Below are positions 36,311 to 44,873 of a stretch of DNA of 64,000 nt, piece after piece (position 1 is the first letter of the stretch; each line of letters begins with the position of its first letter). Origin of the DNA: Burkholderia lata (GTDB taxonomy: Bacteria; Pseudomonadota; Gammaproteobacteria; Burkholderiales; Burkholderiaceae); NCBI RefSeq assembly GCF_902499335.1, contig NZ_CABVQK010000002.1, positions 124,001 to 188,000 on the forward strand, written 5' to 3'. A program made the position numbers and the translations under genes. Under the pieces are notes generated by a model, which worked only from the letters and a program-made list of their open reading frames with translations, did not search any database and had not been told where the DNA came from.

Positions 36311-36340
36311 GAAAGTGCCCGCTCTGTGTGGGCATTTTCG
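36311..36340 (+). terminator. second terminator-like hairpin upstream of ppiD
   Basis: GAAAGTGCCCGC pairs (with G-T pairs) with GTGGGCATTTTC around TCTGT. It resembles the hairpin at 36132-36155, with similar flanks, and may stop read-through into ppiD. Confidence 0.55.
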
Positions 36341-36450
36341 TTTTGCGCACGCGGTTGTCTCGTCGCACTCGCCAGCAACACGTCTGCTTTTCTCCCGTCC
36401 CACCCCGTATGTTGTAATATCGGTCGTTTTGTCCAATTTTCCCGTCACGC

Positions 36451-38385
36451 ATGCTCGATTTCTTCCGTAATCACCAGCGCCTGATGATGGCGCTCCTGCT
36501 CCTGATCGTGTTGCCGGGGCTGGGTTTCGTCGGGATCCAAGGCTTCCGCGGCTTCTTCGACGATAGCGCGAACGTCGCGGCAATCAACGGGCACAAGATC
36601 ACGCGGGTCGAATTCGACGGCGCGTTCCGCCAGCAGATCGACCAGGCGCGTCAGGCGCTCGGCGGGCAGTTCGACATCAAGATGTTCGATACGCCCGAGC
36701 ACCGCAAGCAGGTGCTCGACGGCCTGATCCAGCAACGCGTGCTGGCAGACGAAACCCAGCGTCTGCACCTGACCGCATCCGACAACGCCGTGCGCGACGC
36801 GCTGATGAGCGACCCGATGATCGCGTCGCTGAAGAAGCCCGACGGTACGATCGACGTCGAGCGCTATGCGCAGCTGCTGTCGTTCCAGGGGATGACGCCC
36901 GAGCAGTACCAGGAGCGCGTGCGCTACAGCCTGTCGCTGCAGCAGATTCCGGCCAGCATCGTGTCGAGCGCGTTCACGCCGAAGAGCCTCGCGCAACGCC
37001 TGTCCGAACTCGCCGCGCAGCAGCGCGAAGTGCAGGCGCTCGTGCTGAAGACGAGCGACTTCGCAGCGAAGATCCAGCCGACCGACGCGCAGCTCGCCGC
37101 GTACTACGACGCGCACAAGCAGAGCTTCGCGACGCCGGAGACCGCGACGATCCAGTACCTCGTCTATTCGCCGGCCGCAGCGGCCGCGAGCGCGCAGCCG
37201 ACCGATGCGGACATCAAGAAGTTCTACGACGACAACCCGACGCACTTCCGCACCGAAGCACAGGTGCGCGTGAGCCACATCTTCATCGCAGCGGCGGGCA
37301 GCGCAAGCGCAGCCGACAAGGCTGCAGCGAAGACGAAGGCCGAGCAGGTACTGGCCGACGTGAAGGCGCATCCGGACCAGTTCGCGCAGGTCGCGGCGAA
37401 GGACTCGCAGGACGCACCGTCGGCCGCGAAGGGCGGCGACCTCGGCTTCATCACGCGCGGCTCGACGGCGGGCGGCAAGGCGTTCGACGATGCCGCGTTC
37501 GCGCTCAAGCAGGGCGACGTGAGTGGTGTCGTGCAGTCGGATCTGGGCTTCCACATCCTGAAGGCGACCGAAGTGAAGCCGGCGGCCGTGAAGCCGTTCG
37601 CGGAAGTGAAGGACCAGATCGCGGTCGACCTGAAGCAGCAGTACGCATCGAAGGCGTTCACGGACAACGCGGAAGGCTTCACGTCGACCGTGTACGAAAA
37701 GGCAAAGACGCTGCAGCCGGCCGCGGACAAGTACAAGCTGACGATCCAGACGGCCACCGTCACGCCGACGCCGAATCCGCAACTGCCGCCGACGAGCCCG
37801 CTGAACAATCCGAAGTTCCTGGCCGCCGTGTTCGCGAACGACTCGGTGAAGAACCAGAACAACACGCAGGCGATCGACATCGGCAACAACACGCTGATCT
37901 CGGCGCGCGTGACCGACTACAAGCCGGCTGCCGTGCCTGCGCTCGACGCGATCAAGGACGTCGTGCGTCAGAAGGTCGTCGCCGAGCAGGCCGCGGAACT
38001 CGCGAAGAAGGACGGCGCGGCGAAGCTTGCCGAGCTGCAGAAGTCGAAGTCGGCTGACGGGTTCTCGGCTGCGCAGAAGGTGTCGCGCACGCAATCGCAA
38101 GGCCTGACGCCGGCTGCGCTGAGCGCCGTCTACAAGGTCGACGCGAAGACGCTGCCGGCCTACGTCGGTGTCGATCTCGGCGCGGACGGCTATGCGATCT
38201 ACCGCGTGAATGCGGTGATCCCGGGTTCGGCGGTCGATCCGCAGCAACTGGCGGCCGCGCAGCAGCAGATGGCACAGGTCGACGCACAGAGCGAAGGCGA
38301 GGCGTATCTCACCGCGCTGCGCGATCGCTCGAAGGTGAAGCTGTACGGCACGACGGCCAGCCAGTCGCAGGACGGCAGCAACTGA
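36451..38385 (+). CDS. ppiD: peptidyl-prolyl cis-trans isomerase D, membrane-anchored foldase
   Basis: The 644-residue protein has one N-terminal membrane anchor (LMMALLLLIVLPGLGFVGI, about 11-29), a SurA-N-like chaperone segment (VAAINGHKITRVEFDGAFRQ) and a parvulin domain at about 270-370 (VRVSHIFIAAAG, GGDLGFITRGST, SDLGFHILKATEVK). PpiD sits at the Sec translocon facing the periplasm and assists outer-membrane proteins. It follows lon and the two tRNAs as in many beta-proteobacteria. Confidence 0.93.
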   Translation: MLDFFRNHQRLMMALLLLIVLPGLGFVGIQGFRGFFDDSANVAAINGHKITRVEFDGAFRQQIDQARQALGGQFDIKMFDTPEHRKQVLDGLIQQRVLADETQRLHLTASDNAVRDALMSDPMIASLKKPDGTIDVERYAQLLSFQGMTPEQYQERVRYSLSLQQIPASIVSSAFTPKSLAQRLSELAAQQREVQALVLKTSDFAAKIQPTDAQLAAYYDAHKQSFATPETATIQYLVYSPAAAAASAQPTDADIKKFYDDNPTHFRTEAQVRVSHIFIAAAGSASAADKAAAKTKAEQVLADVKAHPDQFAQVAAKDSQDAPSAAKGGDLGFITRGSTAGGKAFDDAAFALKQGDVSGVVQSDLGFHILKATEVKPAAVKPFAEVKDQIAVDLKQQYASKAFTDNAEGFTSTVYEKAKTLQPAADKYKLTIQTATVTPTPNPQLPPTSPLNNPKFLAAVFANDSVKNQNNTQAIDIGNNTLISARVTDYKPAAVPALDAIKDVVRQKVVAEQAAELAKKDGAAKLAELQKSKSADGFSAAQKVSRTQSQGLTPAALSAVYKVDAKTLPAYVGVDLGADGYAIYRVNAVIPGSAVDPQQLAAAQQQMAQVDAQSEGEAYLTALRDRSKVKLYGTTASQSQDGSN

Positions 38386-38401
38386 TCGTCGTTTCGCACG
38401 C

Positions 38402-38438
38402 AACAAAAAGCCCCGCTTCATGCGGGGCTTTTTGTTTT
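38402..38438. terminator. bidirectional terminator between ppiD and tesA
   Basis: AAAAAGCCCCGC (38405-38416) pairs perfectly with GCGGGGCTTTTT (38422-38433) around TTCAT. Both arms end in A/T runs, so it can serve ppiD (rightward) and tesA (leftward). Confidence 0.9.
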
Positions 38439-38455
38439 GGGACGAGGCGGCGCCG

Positions 38456-39130
38456 TTAGCCGCGCGGCTTGCCGAGCAGCGGTTTCAGCGCCGGCCAGAC
38501 GTTGTCGAGCAGAACGCCCTGCGCCTGCCGCGCAGGATGCATCTGGTCCGCCTGGAACATCTCGGGCTTGTTCTCGATGCCGGCCAGCAGGAACGGCACG
38601 AGCGGCACGCCGAGATCCTTCGACAGGCGCGTATAGACGGCGTGGAACTTCTGCGTGTAATCGGGGCCGTAATTGGGCGGCACATACATGCCGACCAGCA
38701 CGACCTTCGCCCGCGCCTGCCGTGCGCCGGCGATGATGTCGCGCAGGTTCTGCTCGGTCGTCGCGAGCGGCACGCCGCGCAGCGCATCGTTCGAACCGAG
38801 CTCGACGACGACGATCGACGGCTTGAGCCGCTGCAGCACCGCGGGCAGCCGCGCGCGGCCGCCGCTCGTGGTGTCGCCGCTGACGCTGGCGTTCGCGACG
38901 CTATAATCGATTCGCTCGGTCGTGAGCCGTTGCCGCAGCAATGCCACCCAGCCGGTGTCGCGCGGCAGCCCGTATTCGGCCGACAGGCTGTCGCCGAGCA
39001 CGACGATCACGGGCTGGCCCGATGTCGCGGCCGGTGTCGTTGCGGCGCGTGCCGGCACGGTGGCGGCCAGCAGGGTGCCCAGCAGCGCGGCGAGCGCCGC
39101 GCGTCTTTTCCAGCGAAATGTCGTGTCCAT
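38456..39130 (-). CDS. tesA: TesA-type GDSL arylesterase / lysophospholipase
   Basis: The 224-residue protein has a signal peptide (about residues 1-30, AALAALLGTLLAATVPARAA) and the SGNH blocks GDSLSAEYG (Ser nucleophile), VSGDTTSGG, ELGSNDALRG and DQMHPARQAQG (Asp/His). TesA is a periplasmic thioesterase, protease and lysophospholipase. Its start codon overlaps that of the divergent YbbA-like ATPase gene: CATG at 39128-39131 holds both ATGs on opposite strands. Confidence 0.92.
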   Translation of the reverse strand: MDTTFRWKRRAALAALLGTLLAATVPARAATTPAATSGQPVIVVLGDSLSAEYGLPRDTGWVALLRQRLTTERIDYSVANASVSGDTTSGGRARLPAVLQRLKPSIVVVELGSNDALRGVPLATTEQNLRDIIAGARQARAKVVLVGMYVPPNYGPDYTQKFHAVYTRLSKDLGVPLVPFLLAGIENKPEMFQADQMHPARQAQGVLLDNVWPALKPLLGKPRG

Positions 39131-39842
39131 GTTCAAGATTACCGATCCGATCATCGAAGTCCATGACGTGTGCAAGCGGGTCGCCGACGCAACGGGCGAG
39201 CTGACGATTCTCGACGGCATCACGCTCGCCGTGCAGCCGGGCAGCAGCCTCGCGATCGTCGGCGCGTCAGGGTCGGGTAAGTCGACGCTGCTCGGCCTGC
39301 TTGCGGGGTTGGACAGCGCGACGAGCGGCACGGTTCGCCTGCTCGGTCGCGCACTCGACCAGCTCGACGAGGATGCGCGCGCGGCGCTGCGCAACGGCGC
39401 AGTCGGGTTCGTGTTCCAGTCGTTCCAGTTGATGCCGCACCTGACGGCGCTCGAGAACGTGATGTTGCCGCTCGAGCTGCAGGGTGGCATCAGCGCACGC
39501 GACGCAGCCGATCGTGCGCGGGCGCTGCTCGTGCAGGTCGGTCTCGGCGAACGCACCGCGCATTATCCGAAGCTGTTGTCGGGGGGCGAGCAGCAGCGTG
39601 TCGCGCTTGCACGCGCATTCGTCACGCGCCCGGGGATCCTGTTTGCCGACGAGCCGACCGGCAGCCTCGATGCGGCCACGGGTCATGCGGTCATCGACCT
39701 GATGTTCGAACTGAACCGCACGCACGGTGCCACGCTCGTGCTCGTCACGCATGATGTCGAACTCGCACGCCGCTGCGCGACGACGGTGACGATCGACGCC
39801 GGGCGCATCGTCGAGCCGCACGCGGCGCAGCGCAACGGCTGA
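39129..39842 (+). CDS. ybbA: YbbA/LolD-type ABC transporter ATP-binding protein
   Basis: The 237-residue ATPase has Walker [10 protein letters not shown]-loop [21 protein letters not shown], signature [14 protein letters not shown], Walker [13 protein letters not shown] and H-loop VTHD. The motif [13 protein letters not shown] is typical of MacB/LolD/YbbA ATPases. As in Escherichia coli it is divergent from tesA, but no YbbP permease gene follows; the next gene is pgi on the other strand. The ATG at 39129 overlaps the tesA start codon. Confidence 0.9.
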   Translation: MFKITDPIIEVHDVCKRVADATGELTILDGITLAVQPGSSLAIVGASGSGKSTLLGLLAGLDSATSGTVRLLGRALDQLDEDARAALRNGAVGFVFQSFQLMPHLTALENVMLPLELQGGISARDAADRARALLVQVGLGERTAHYPKLLSGGEQQRVALARAFVTRPGILFADEPTGSLDAATGHAVIDLMFELNRTHGATLVLVTHDVELARRCATTVTIDAGRIVEPHAAQRNG

Positions 39843-39850
39843 ATTTCTTT

Positions 39851-39882
39851 GCCGGCCGCGCAGCGTGCGCCGAGCGGCCGGC
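39851..39882. terminator. hairpin between convergent ybbA and pgi
   Basis: GCCGGCCGC (39851-39859) pairs perfectly with GCGGCCGGC (39874-39882). There is no clear T-run, so this is a weaker terminator call. Confidence 0.5.
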
Positions 39883-39910
39883 TTCGGCATGACGCCGTTG
39901 CGTCAGCGCT

Positions 39911-41533
39911 TCAACGCTTCAGCGCCGCGCGGGCGCGCTCGATCAGCGCGGTGGTCGACGAGTCGTGCTTCGCCGGATCGGCCGACTCCGCCGACAGGTC
40001 GGCTTCCACCACCTTGCCGAGAATCTTGCCGAGCTCGACGCCCCACTGGTCGAACGGATTGATGTCCCATACCGTTGCCTGCACGAGCACCTTGTGTTCG
40101 TACAGCGCGATCAGTGCGCCGAGCGTGCGCGGCGTCAGCGCATCGACGAGCAGCGTCGTCGTCGGGCGGTTGCCCGGGAATGTCAGGTGCGGCGCGAGCG
40201 CTTCGTTGCCCGGACCCGCGACCTTGCGCGCTTCGTCGAGCGTGCGGCCGAGCATCAGTGCCTCGCTCTGCGCGAAGCAGTTCGCCAGAAGCTTCGGATG
40301 ATGGCTCGCGAGCGGATGCTCGGGCGTCAGCACCGCGATGAAGTCGATCGGCACGATCGTCGGCCCCTGGTGCAGCATCTGGAAGAACGCATGCTGGCCG
40401 TTGGTGCCCGGCTCGCCCCACGTGACGGCGGAAGTCGGGTAATCGACGAAGGTGCCGTCCAGGCGCGCGGATTTGCCGTTGCTCTCCATTTCGAGCTGCT
40501 GCAGGTACGACGGCAGGTAATGCAGCGCTTCCGAATACGGCGCGACGAGATAGCTCTGCGAGCCGAAGAAATTCCGGTACCAGATACCGATCAGGCCGAG
40601 CAGCACGGGCAGGTTGCGCTCGAGCGGCGCTTCGCGGAAATGACGGTCCATGTCGTTCGCGCCGGCCAGCAGCTCGTCGAACTGCTCGGGGCCGATCGCG
40701 ATCATGATCGACAGGCCGACTGCCGACCACAGCGAATAGCGGCCGCCGACCCAGTCCCACATTTCGAACACGTTTTCCGCGGCGATGCCGAATTTCACGA
40801 CTTCGGCCGGGTTCGCCGATACGCCGACGAAGTGCTTCGCAAGCGCGCCCTCGGGGCAGCCGCGCGCGACGAACCAGTCGCGCAGCGAGCGTGCGTTCGT
40901 CATCGTCTCGAGCGTCGTGAAGGTCTTCGACACGATGATCGCGAGCGTTTCCTCCGGGTCGACCTGTTCGAGCACGCGCGCGAGATCGGCGCCGTCGACG
41001 TTCGACACGAAGTGCGTGGAGATTTCAGGCGTCGCGACGTGGTGCAGCGCATGCACGACCATCTTCGGCCCGAGATCGGAGCCGCCGATGCCCATGTTGA
41101 TCACGTGACGGATGCGCTTGCCGGTGTAGCCCGTCCACGTGCCGCTGCGCACGGCACGCGCGAAGGTCGCCATCTTCGCGCGCTCGGCGCTGACCTGTGC
41201 GTGGAACGGCGCGTGCGGATCGGTCGCGCGCAGTGCCGTGTGCAGCGCGGCACGACCTTCGGTCGGGTTGACGATCTCGCCCGCGAACATCGCGTCGCGG
41301 CGCGCTTCGACACCCGCGTCGCGCGCGAGCTGCACGAGCAGGCGCAGCGTGTCGTCGTTGATGCGGTTCTTCGAGAAATCGGCCGCGAGGCCGCCGCCCG
41401 GAATCGTGAAGCGTTCGGCACGGGTCGGCGCGCGGTCGTTTTCCGGCGCGAACCAGTCGCGCAGCCGCGCGTGGCGGATCTGTTCGAAGTGGGATTGAAG
41501 GGCAGTCCAGGCGGGGAGCGAATTCAGCGTCAT
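39911..41533 (-). CDS. pgi: glucose-6-phosphate isomerase
   Basis: The 540-residue enzyme has the two PGI signatures: [14 protein letters not shown] (about 205-218) and [12 protein letters not shown] near the C-terminus, with the catalytic Glu in [12 protein letters not shown]. It interconverts glucose-6-phosphate and fructose-6-phosphate. The ATG at 41533 gives MTLNSLPAW. It is on the minus strand, 111 bases before the NAD(P)HX-repair gene stop. Confidence 0.97.
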   Translation of the reverse strand: MTLNSLPAWTALQSHFEQIRHARLRDWFAPENDRAPTRAERFTIPGGGLAADFSKNRINDDTLRLLVQLARDAGVEARRDAMFAGEIVNPTEGRAALHTALRATDPHAPFHAQVSAERAKMATFARAVRSGTWTGYTGKRIRHVINMGIGGSDLGPKMVVHALHHVATPEISTHFVSNVDGADLARVLEQVDPEETLAIIVSKTFTTLETMTNARSLRDWFVARGCPEGALAKHFVGVSANPAEVVKFGIAAENVFEMWDWVGGRYSLWSAVGLSIMIAIGPEQFDELLAGANDMDRHFREAPLERNLPVLLGLIGIWYRNFFGSQSYLVAPYSEALHYLPSYLQQLEMESNGKSARLDGTFVDYPTSAVTWGEPGTNGQHAFFQMLHQGPTIVPIDFIAVLTPEHPLASHHPKLLANCFAQSEALMLGRTLDEARKVAGPGNEALAPHLTFPGNRPTTTLLVDALTPRTLGALIALYEHKVLVQATVWDINPFDQWGVELGKILGKVVEADLSAESADPAKHDSSTTALIERARAALKR

Positions 41534-41644
41534 GGCGGTTCGAGTGAAGCGTGAATCGGGAGGAATGCCGCGCCGGCTCATCGTGATCGGAAGGCCGGCG
41601 GACGAGAGGGCCCGCCGTGCGGCGGGGCAGTCAGTATAGCGGCG

Positions 41645-43189
41645 TTATGTGCCGGCGCGCGGCGACGCGTAAAAAAGGCGATTGATCAGCGTGCGCACCG
41701 TCGGCGCGAGTTCGCCGGCCGTGAGTCCGGCCGGGCCCGTGCCCTGCGCGGTCAGCGTGTCGGCCGCGAGGCCGTGCAGGTAAACGCCCGCGAGCGCCGC
41801 CTCGTACGGCGCGACGCGCTGCGTGAGCAACGCGCCGATCAGGCCGCCGAGCACGTCGCCGGTGCCGCCGGTGGCGAGCGCCGCATTGCCGGTCGGGTTG
41901 ATCGTCACGCGGCCGTCGGGTGCCGCAATCACCGTGCCCGAGCCTTTCAGCACGACGATGGCCGAGTGGCGCGCGGCGAGCGCCTGCGCGGCCGCGATGC
42001 GGTCGCGCTGGACCGTCGCCGTGTCGCTGCCGAGCAGCCGCGCGGCCTCGAGCGGGTGCGGCGTCAGCACGCACGGATTGCCGCGCGCACCGCGCGTGGC
42101 GACGGCGGCTGCGAGATCCGCATGTGTCGCGACGAGGTTCAGCGCGTCTGCGTCGAGCAGCGTTGCGACGTCGTGCGCAAGCACGTCGCGCACGAGTGTC
42201 GCCGCGGCCTCGCGCGTGCCCAGCCCGCAGCCGGCCGCGATCGCGGTCATCGCGCCGAGATCGAGGCCGTCGGCCGGATGCAGCATCAATTCGGGAAACG
42301 GCGGGTCGTACGGCGGCGCGCCAGCGCCGAGGAAGCCGACGTGTACCTTGCCGGCACCCGCGAACAGCGCCGCGCGTGCTGCCAGGATCGGCGCCCCGCA
42401 CATGCCCGTGTCGCCGCCGAGCACCGCGAGACTGCCGAATGTGCCCTTGTGGGATGCGAATGCACGCGCCGGCAGGGCGGCGGCGAACCGCGCGGGATCG
42501 TTCAGCACGATGGCCGGTGCGGTGGGCGGTGCGACGTCGAGCGAGGCGACATCGACCTCGCCCGCGAGATCGCGGCCTTCGCCCATGTAGAGGCCCGGCT
42601 TCGCGCCGATGAAGGTGAGCGTGTGCGTGGCGGCGACTGCGACGCCCGCGCCGACGATCTGGCCCGTATCGCTGTCGAGCCCGCTCGGCACATCAAGCGC
42701 GAGCACGCGGCCGCCGCTGCGCGTATGCGCGGCGATGCGCGCGGCCTGCTCGGCGAATACGCCGTCGAGCGCACGGCCCAGACCGATGCCGAACAGCCCG
42801 TCGACGATCCATACATAGTCGTCCAGCGAAGCGGGCGGCGTGGCCGACAGCGGCACGCCGGCTGCGCGCGCGAGGCCGAGCGCCCATTGCGCATCGTCCG
42901 GTTTCACCGGCGCCGGCATCCACGCCTGCGTCGCGACGCCGAGTTGCTGCAGGTGTGCGGCGGCAACCAGCGCATCGCCGCCATTGTTGCCTGGGCCGAC
43001 CGCGAACCAGACGGGGCGGTCGTCGCCGGCCATGCGCTCGGACAGCCAGTGCGCGGCGGCGGCGCCGGCGCGGCCCATCAGCGTATGCGGCGGCAGCGCC
43101 GCCGCGGCGGCGGCTTCGGCCGCGCGCAGGTCGACAACGCGCAGCAGCGCGATCGGATCGGAATCGGGGAGCGGGCGGGTGACGGTCAT
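41645..43189 (-). CDS. bifunctional NAD(P)HX epimerase / ADP-dependent dehydratase
   Basis: The 514-residue protein fuses an N-terminal YjeF_N epimerase domain (about 1-220: VGPGNNGGDALVAAAHL, VPSGLDSDTGQ) and a C-terminal ribokinase-like dehydratase domain (about 230-510: ALVLTPHPLEAARLL-type motif CVLTPHPLEAARLLG, GNAALATGGTGDVLGGLIGA). It repairs hydrated NAD(P)H using ADP. Nnr or YjeF are common names. It lies between pgi and the D-amino-acid dehydrogenase, all on the minus strand. Confidence 0.95.
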   Translation of the reverse strand: MTVTRPLPDSDPIALLRVVDLRAAEAAAAAALPPHTLMGRAGAAAAHWLSERMAGDDRPVWFAVGPGNNGGDALVAAAHLQQLGVATQAWMPAPVKPDDAQWALGLARAAGVPLSATPPASLDDYVWIVDGLFGIGLGRALDGVFAEQAARIAAHTRSGGRVLALDVPSGLDSDTGQIVGAGVAVAATHTLTFIGAKPGLYMGEGRDLAGEVDVASLDVAPPTAPAIVLNDPARFAAALPARAFASHKGTFGSLAVLGGDTGMCGAPILAARAALFAGAGKVHVGFLGAGAPPYDPPFPELMLHPADGLDLGAMTAIAAGCGLGTREAAATLVRDVLAHDVATLLDADALNLVATHADLAAAVATRGARGNPCVLTPHPLEAARLLGSDTATVQRDRIAAAQALAARHSAIVVLKGSGTVIAAPDGRVTINPTGNAALATGGTGDVLGGLIGALLTQRVAPYEAALAGVYLHGLAADTLTAQGTGPAGLTAGELAPTVRTLINRLFYASPRAGT

Positions 43190-43240
43190 CGCGGGGTCGT
43201 GGCGGCTGGCAAGGAGGCCGCCGGGGCGAGCCCGCGGCGG

Positions 43241-44542
43241 TCAGGTCGTGAAGCGCCCGGCGCGCAGGGCGGCGAGCGTGTCGGCGGGCCAGTGCTGCAC
43301 GTCGCCGCCGAGGTAATCGGTCACCACTTTAGCAGAGCCGCATGCGAGCCCCCAGCCGGCCGGGCCGTGCCCGAAATTGACGAACACGCGCGGATGCGGG
43401 GTCGGACCGACGACCGGCAGGCCGTCCGGCGACAACAGCTGCGTGCCTTGCCACGACAACGCGGCCGAGATCTTCGCGGCACCGGGCACCCAGTCGTGGA
43501 CAGCCTGGCCGAGCAGCGCGAGCGCGGCCTCGGACAGCGGCGCGGCGAGCGGTTTCGCGGTGTCGGGCAGGCTCTGCAGCACGGCGCCGCCGCCGACGCG
43601 CAGCCGCTGGTGGGTGCGCGTGATCGAGATCCGCTTGATCGAATCGATGACGTTCAGGTGCGGTGCGTGTTCTTCGTAGGCGACCGGCGCGGTGAGGGTG
43701 TGGACGCGCACCGGGTGCAGCGGCAGGCGCCAGCCGAGCCGGTCGAGCAGCGGCAGGCTGCCGGCGCCGGCGGCGACCACGATCGCGTCGGCGGAAATCA
43801 CGTCGACCTCGCGTGCGTTCGACGCGCGCCGGTCGCCGGGCGGGACGAGCTCGACCGCGGCGCGGCCGGTGTCGACGCGGATCGCGGCGACTTCCGCGCC
43901 GAAGCGGAACTGCACGCCGTGCTCGTCGAGGGTCTGCTTGACCAGTTTCGCGAACAGCGGGCAATTCCCGGTGCGCTCGGTCTCGAGCAGCACGCCACCG
44001 GCGAAGCCGGGCTCGGCCGGCACCGACGGCTCGAGCGCCGCGCATTCGTCGGCGGAAAGCAGGCGGTAAGGCTGGTCGAGCGTGCGCAGCAGGTCGAGCG
44101 CGGGCTGCATCGCGTCCCAGTCGCGCGGATCGCGCACGACGTGCAGGATGCCGGGCTTCTGCTCGAATTCGAGTTCAAGGCGCGTCTCGATGTCGGCGAG
44201 CGTGTCGCGCGACGCGTCGATCAGCGGGCGCAGCCGCGCGTACTGGGCGGCGAACGCGTCGGGTTCGCGCAGCGTGCCGAGCTGCTTGACGAAGCGGCGC
44301 ACGCCGCCGTTGAAGCCCGGCTTGTAGACGATGCCGCTGTCGCGCGGCTGGCGCTGGCGCATGAAGGTCGGGCCGAACCAGACATCGAGCGGGCTCGGCA
44401 GCAGTGCGCCGCCGTCGCCGTAGGTTGCACCCTGCGCGACGGTCGCGTGGCGTTCGACCACGCATACGCGATGGCCGGCCGCGCGCAACTGGTAGGCGGT
44501 GGCGACGCCGCTGATTCCGCCGCCGATGACGATGACATCCAT
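43241..44542 (-). CDS. D-amino-acid dehydrogenase-like FAD protein (DadA family)
   Basis: The 433-residue protein has the FAD motif VIVIGGGISGVATAYQLRAAGH (residues 3-24) and ends with the FAD-binding FGHGPAGWGLACGSAKVV. The family oxidises D-amino acids to keto acids and passes electrons to the respiratory chain. Typical DadA N-terminal features (YLARAG, RHATVAQGATYGDGGALLP in place of the usual) are seen. Precise substrate is open. It is the first gene of a minus-strand set with the NAD(P)HX repair gene. Confidence 0.82.
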   Translation of the reverse strand: MDVIVIGGGISGVATAYQLRAAGHRVCVVERHATVAQGATYGDGGALLPSPLDVWFGPTFMRQRQPRDSGIVYKPGFNGGVRRFVKQLGTLREPDAFAAQYARLRPLIDASRDTLADIETRLELEFEQKPGILHVVRDPRDWDAMQPALDLLRTLDQPYRLLSADECAALEPSVPAEPGFAGGVLLETERTGNCPLFAKLVKQTLDEHGVQFRFGAEVAAIRVDTGRAAVELVPPGDRRASNAREVDVISADAIVVAAGAGSLPLLDRLGWRLPLHPVRVHTLTAPVAYEEHAPHLNVIDSIKRISITRTHQRLRVGGGAVLQSLPDTAKPLAAPLSEAALALLGQAVHDWVPGAAKISAALSWQGTQLLSPDGLPVVGPTPHPRVFVNFGHGPAGWGLACGSAKVVTDYLGGDVQHWPADTLAALRAGRFTT

Positions 44543-44873
44543 GGATTGCTTCGATGACGGGCGGCGCGCAGGCGCCGCCCGGTGAGAATTCGCTGAGGGC
44601 CCCGGCCCGGTGAACCCGGAATGATAGCGCCAAAATCACGGGAACCGGCGCCGGGCGAGCACCGACCGTGCGGCCGCGCCACGGCCGCCGGCTGCGGCGC
44701 CCGCGCGGGGCGGCCCGGCGGGCGTGCCGTACGCGTCGCACCCCGCGGCACCGTTGCGGTGCATGCATGCTACCGACAGGCCGGTCTTGGGCGACCGACT
44801 TCCGGGTATAATTACGGCCTTCCTTTCGCCCCACGTCGCCACCTCGCGCGACTCATCGACGTCAGTCCAGCCC
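44543..44873. other. divergent intergenic region (dadA-like / purL)
   Basis: This 331-base region has a perfect TATAAT (44807-44812) about 60 bases before purL. The -35 is poor (GTCTTG at 17 bases). No other element is clear. Confidence 0.5.
44807..44812 (+). promoter_or_regulatory. -10 element of purL
   Basis: Perfect TATAAT, 61 bases upstream of the purL ATG. The -35 match is weak, as is common for regulated purine promoters. No PurR-like operator was recognised. Confidence 0.5.

Larger units (their letters stand above)
36122..36450. other. intergenic region with two related hairpins
   Basis: The 329 bases between tRNA-Asp and ppiD hold two terminator-like hairpins (36132-36155, 36311-36340) that are diverged copies of each other including flanks. 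No gene is credible between them. Confidence 0.55.
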
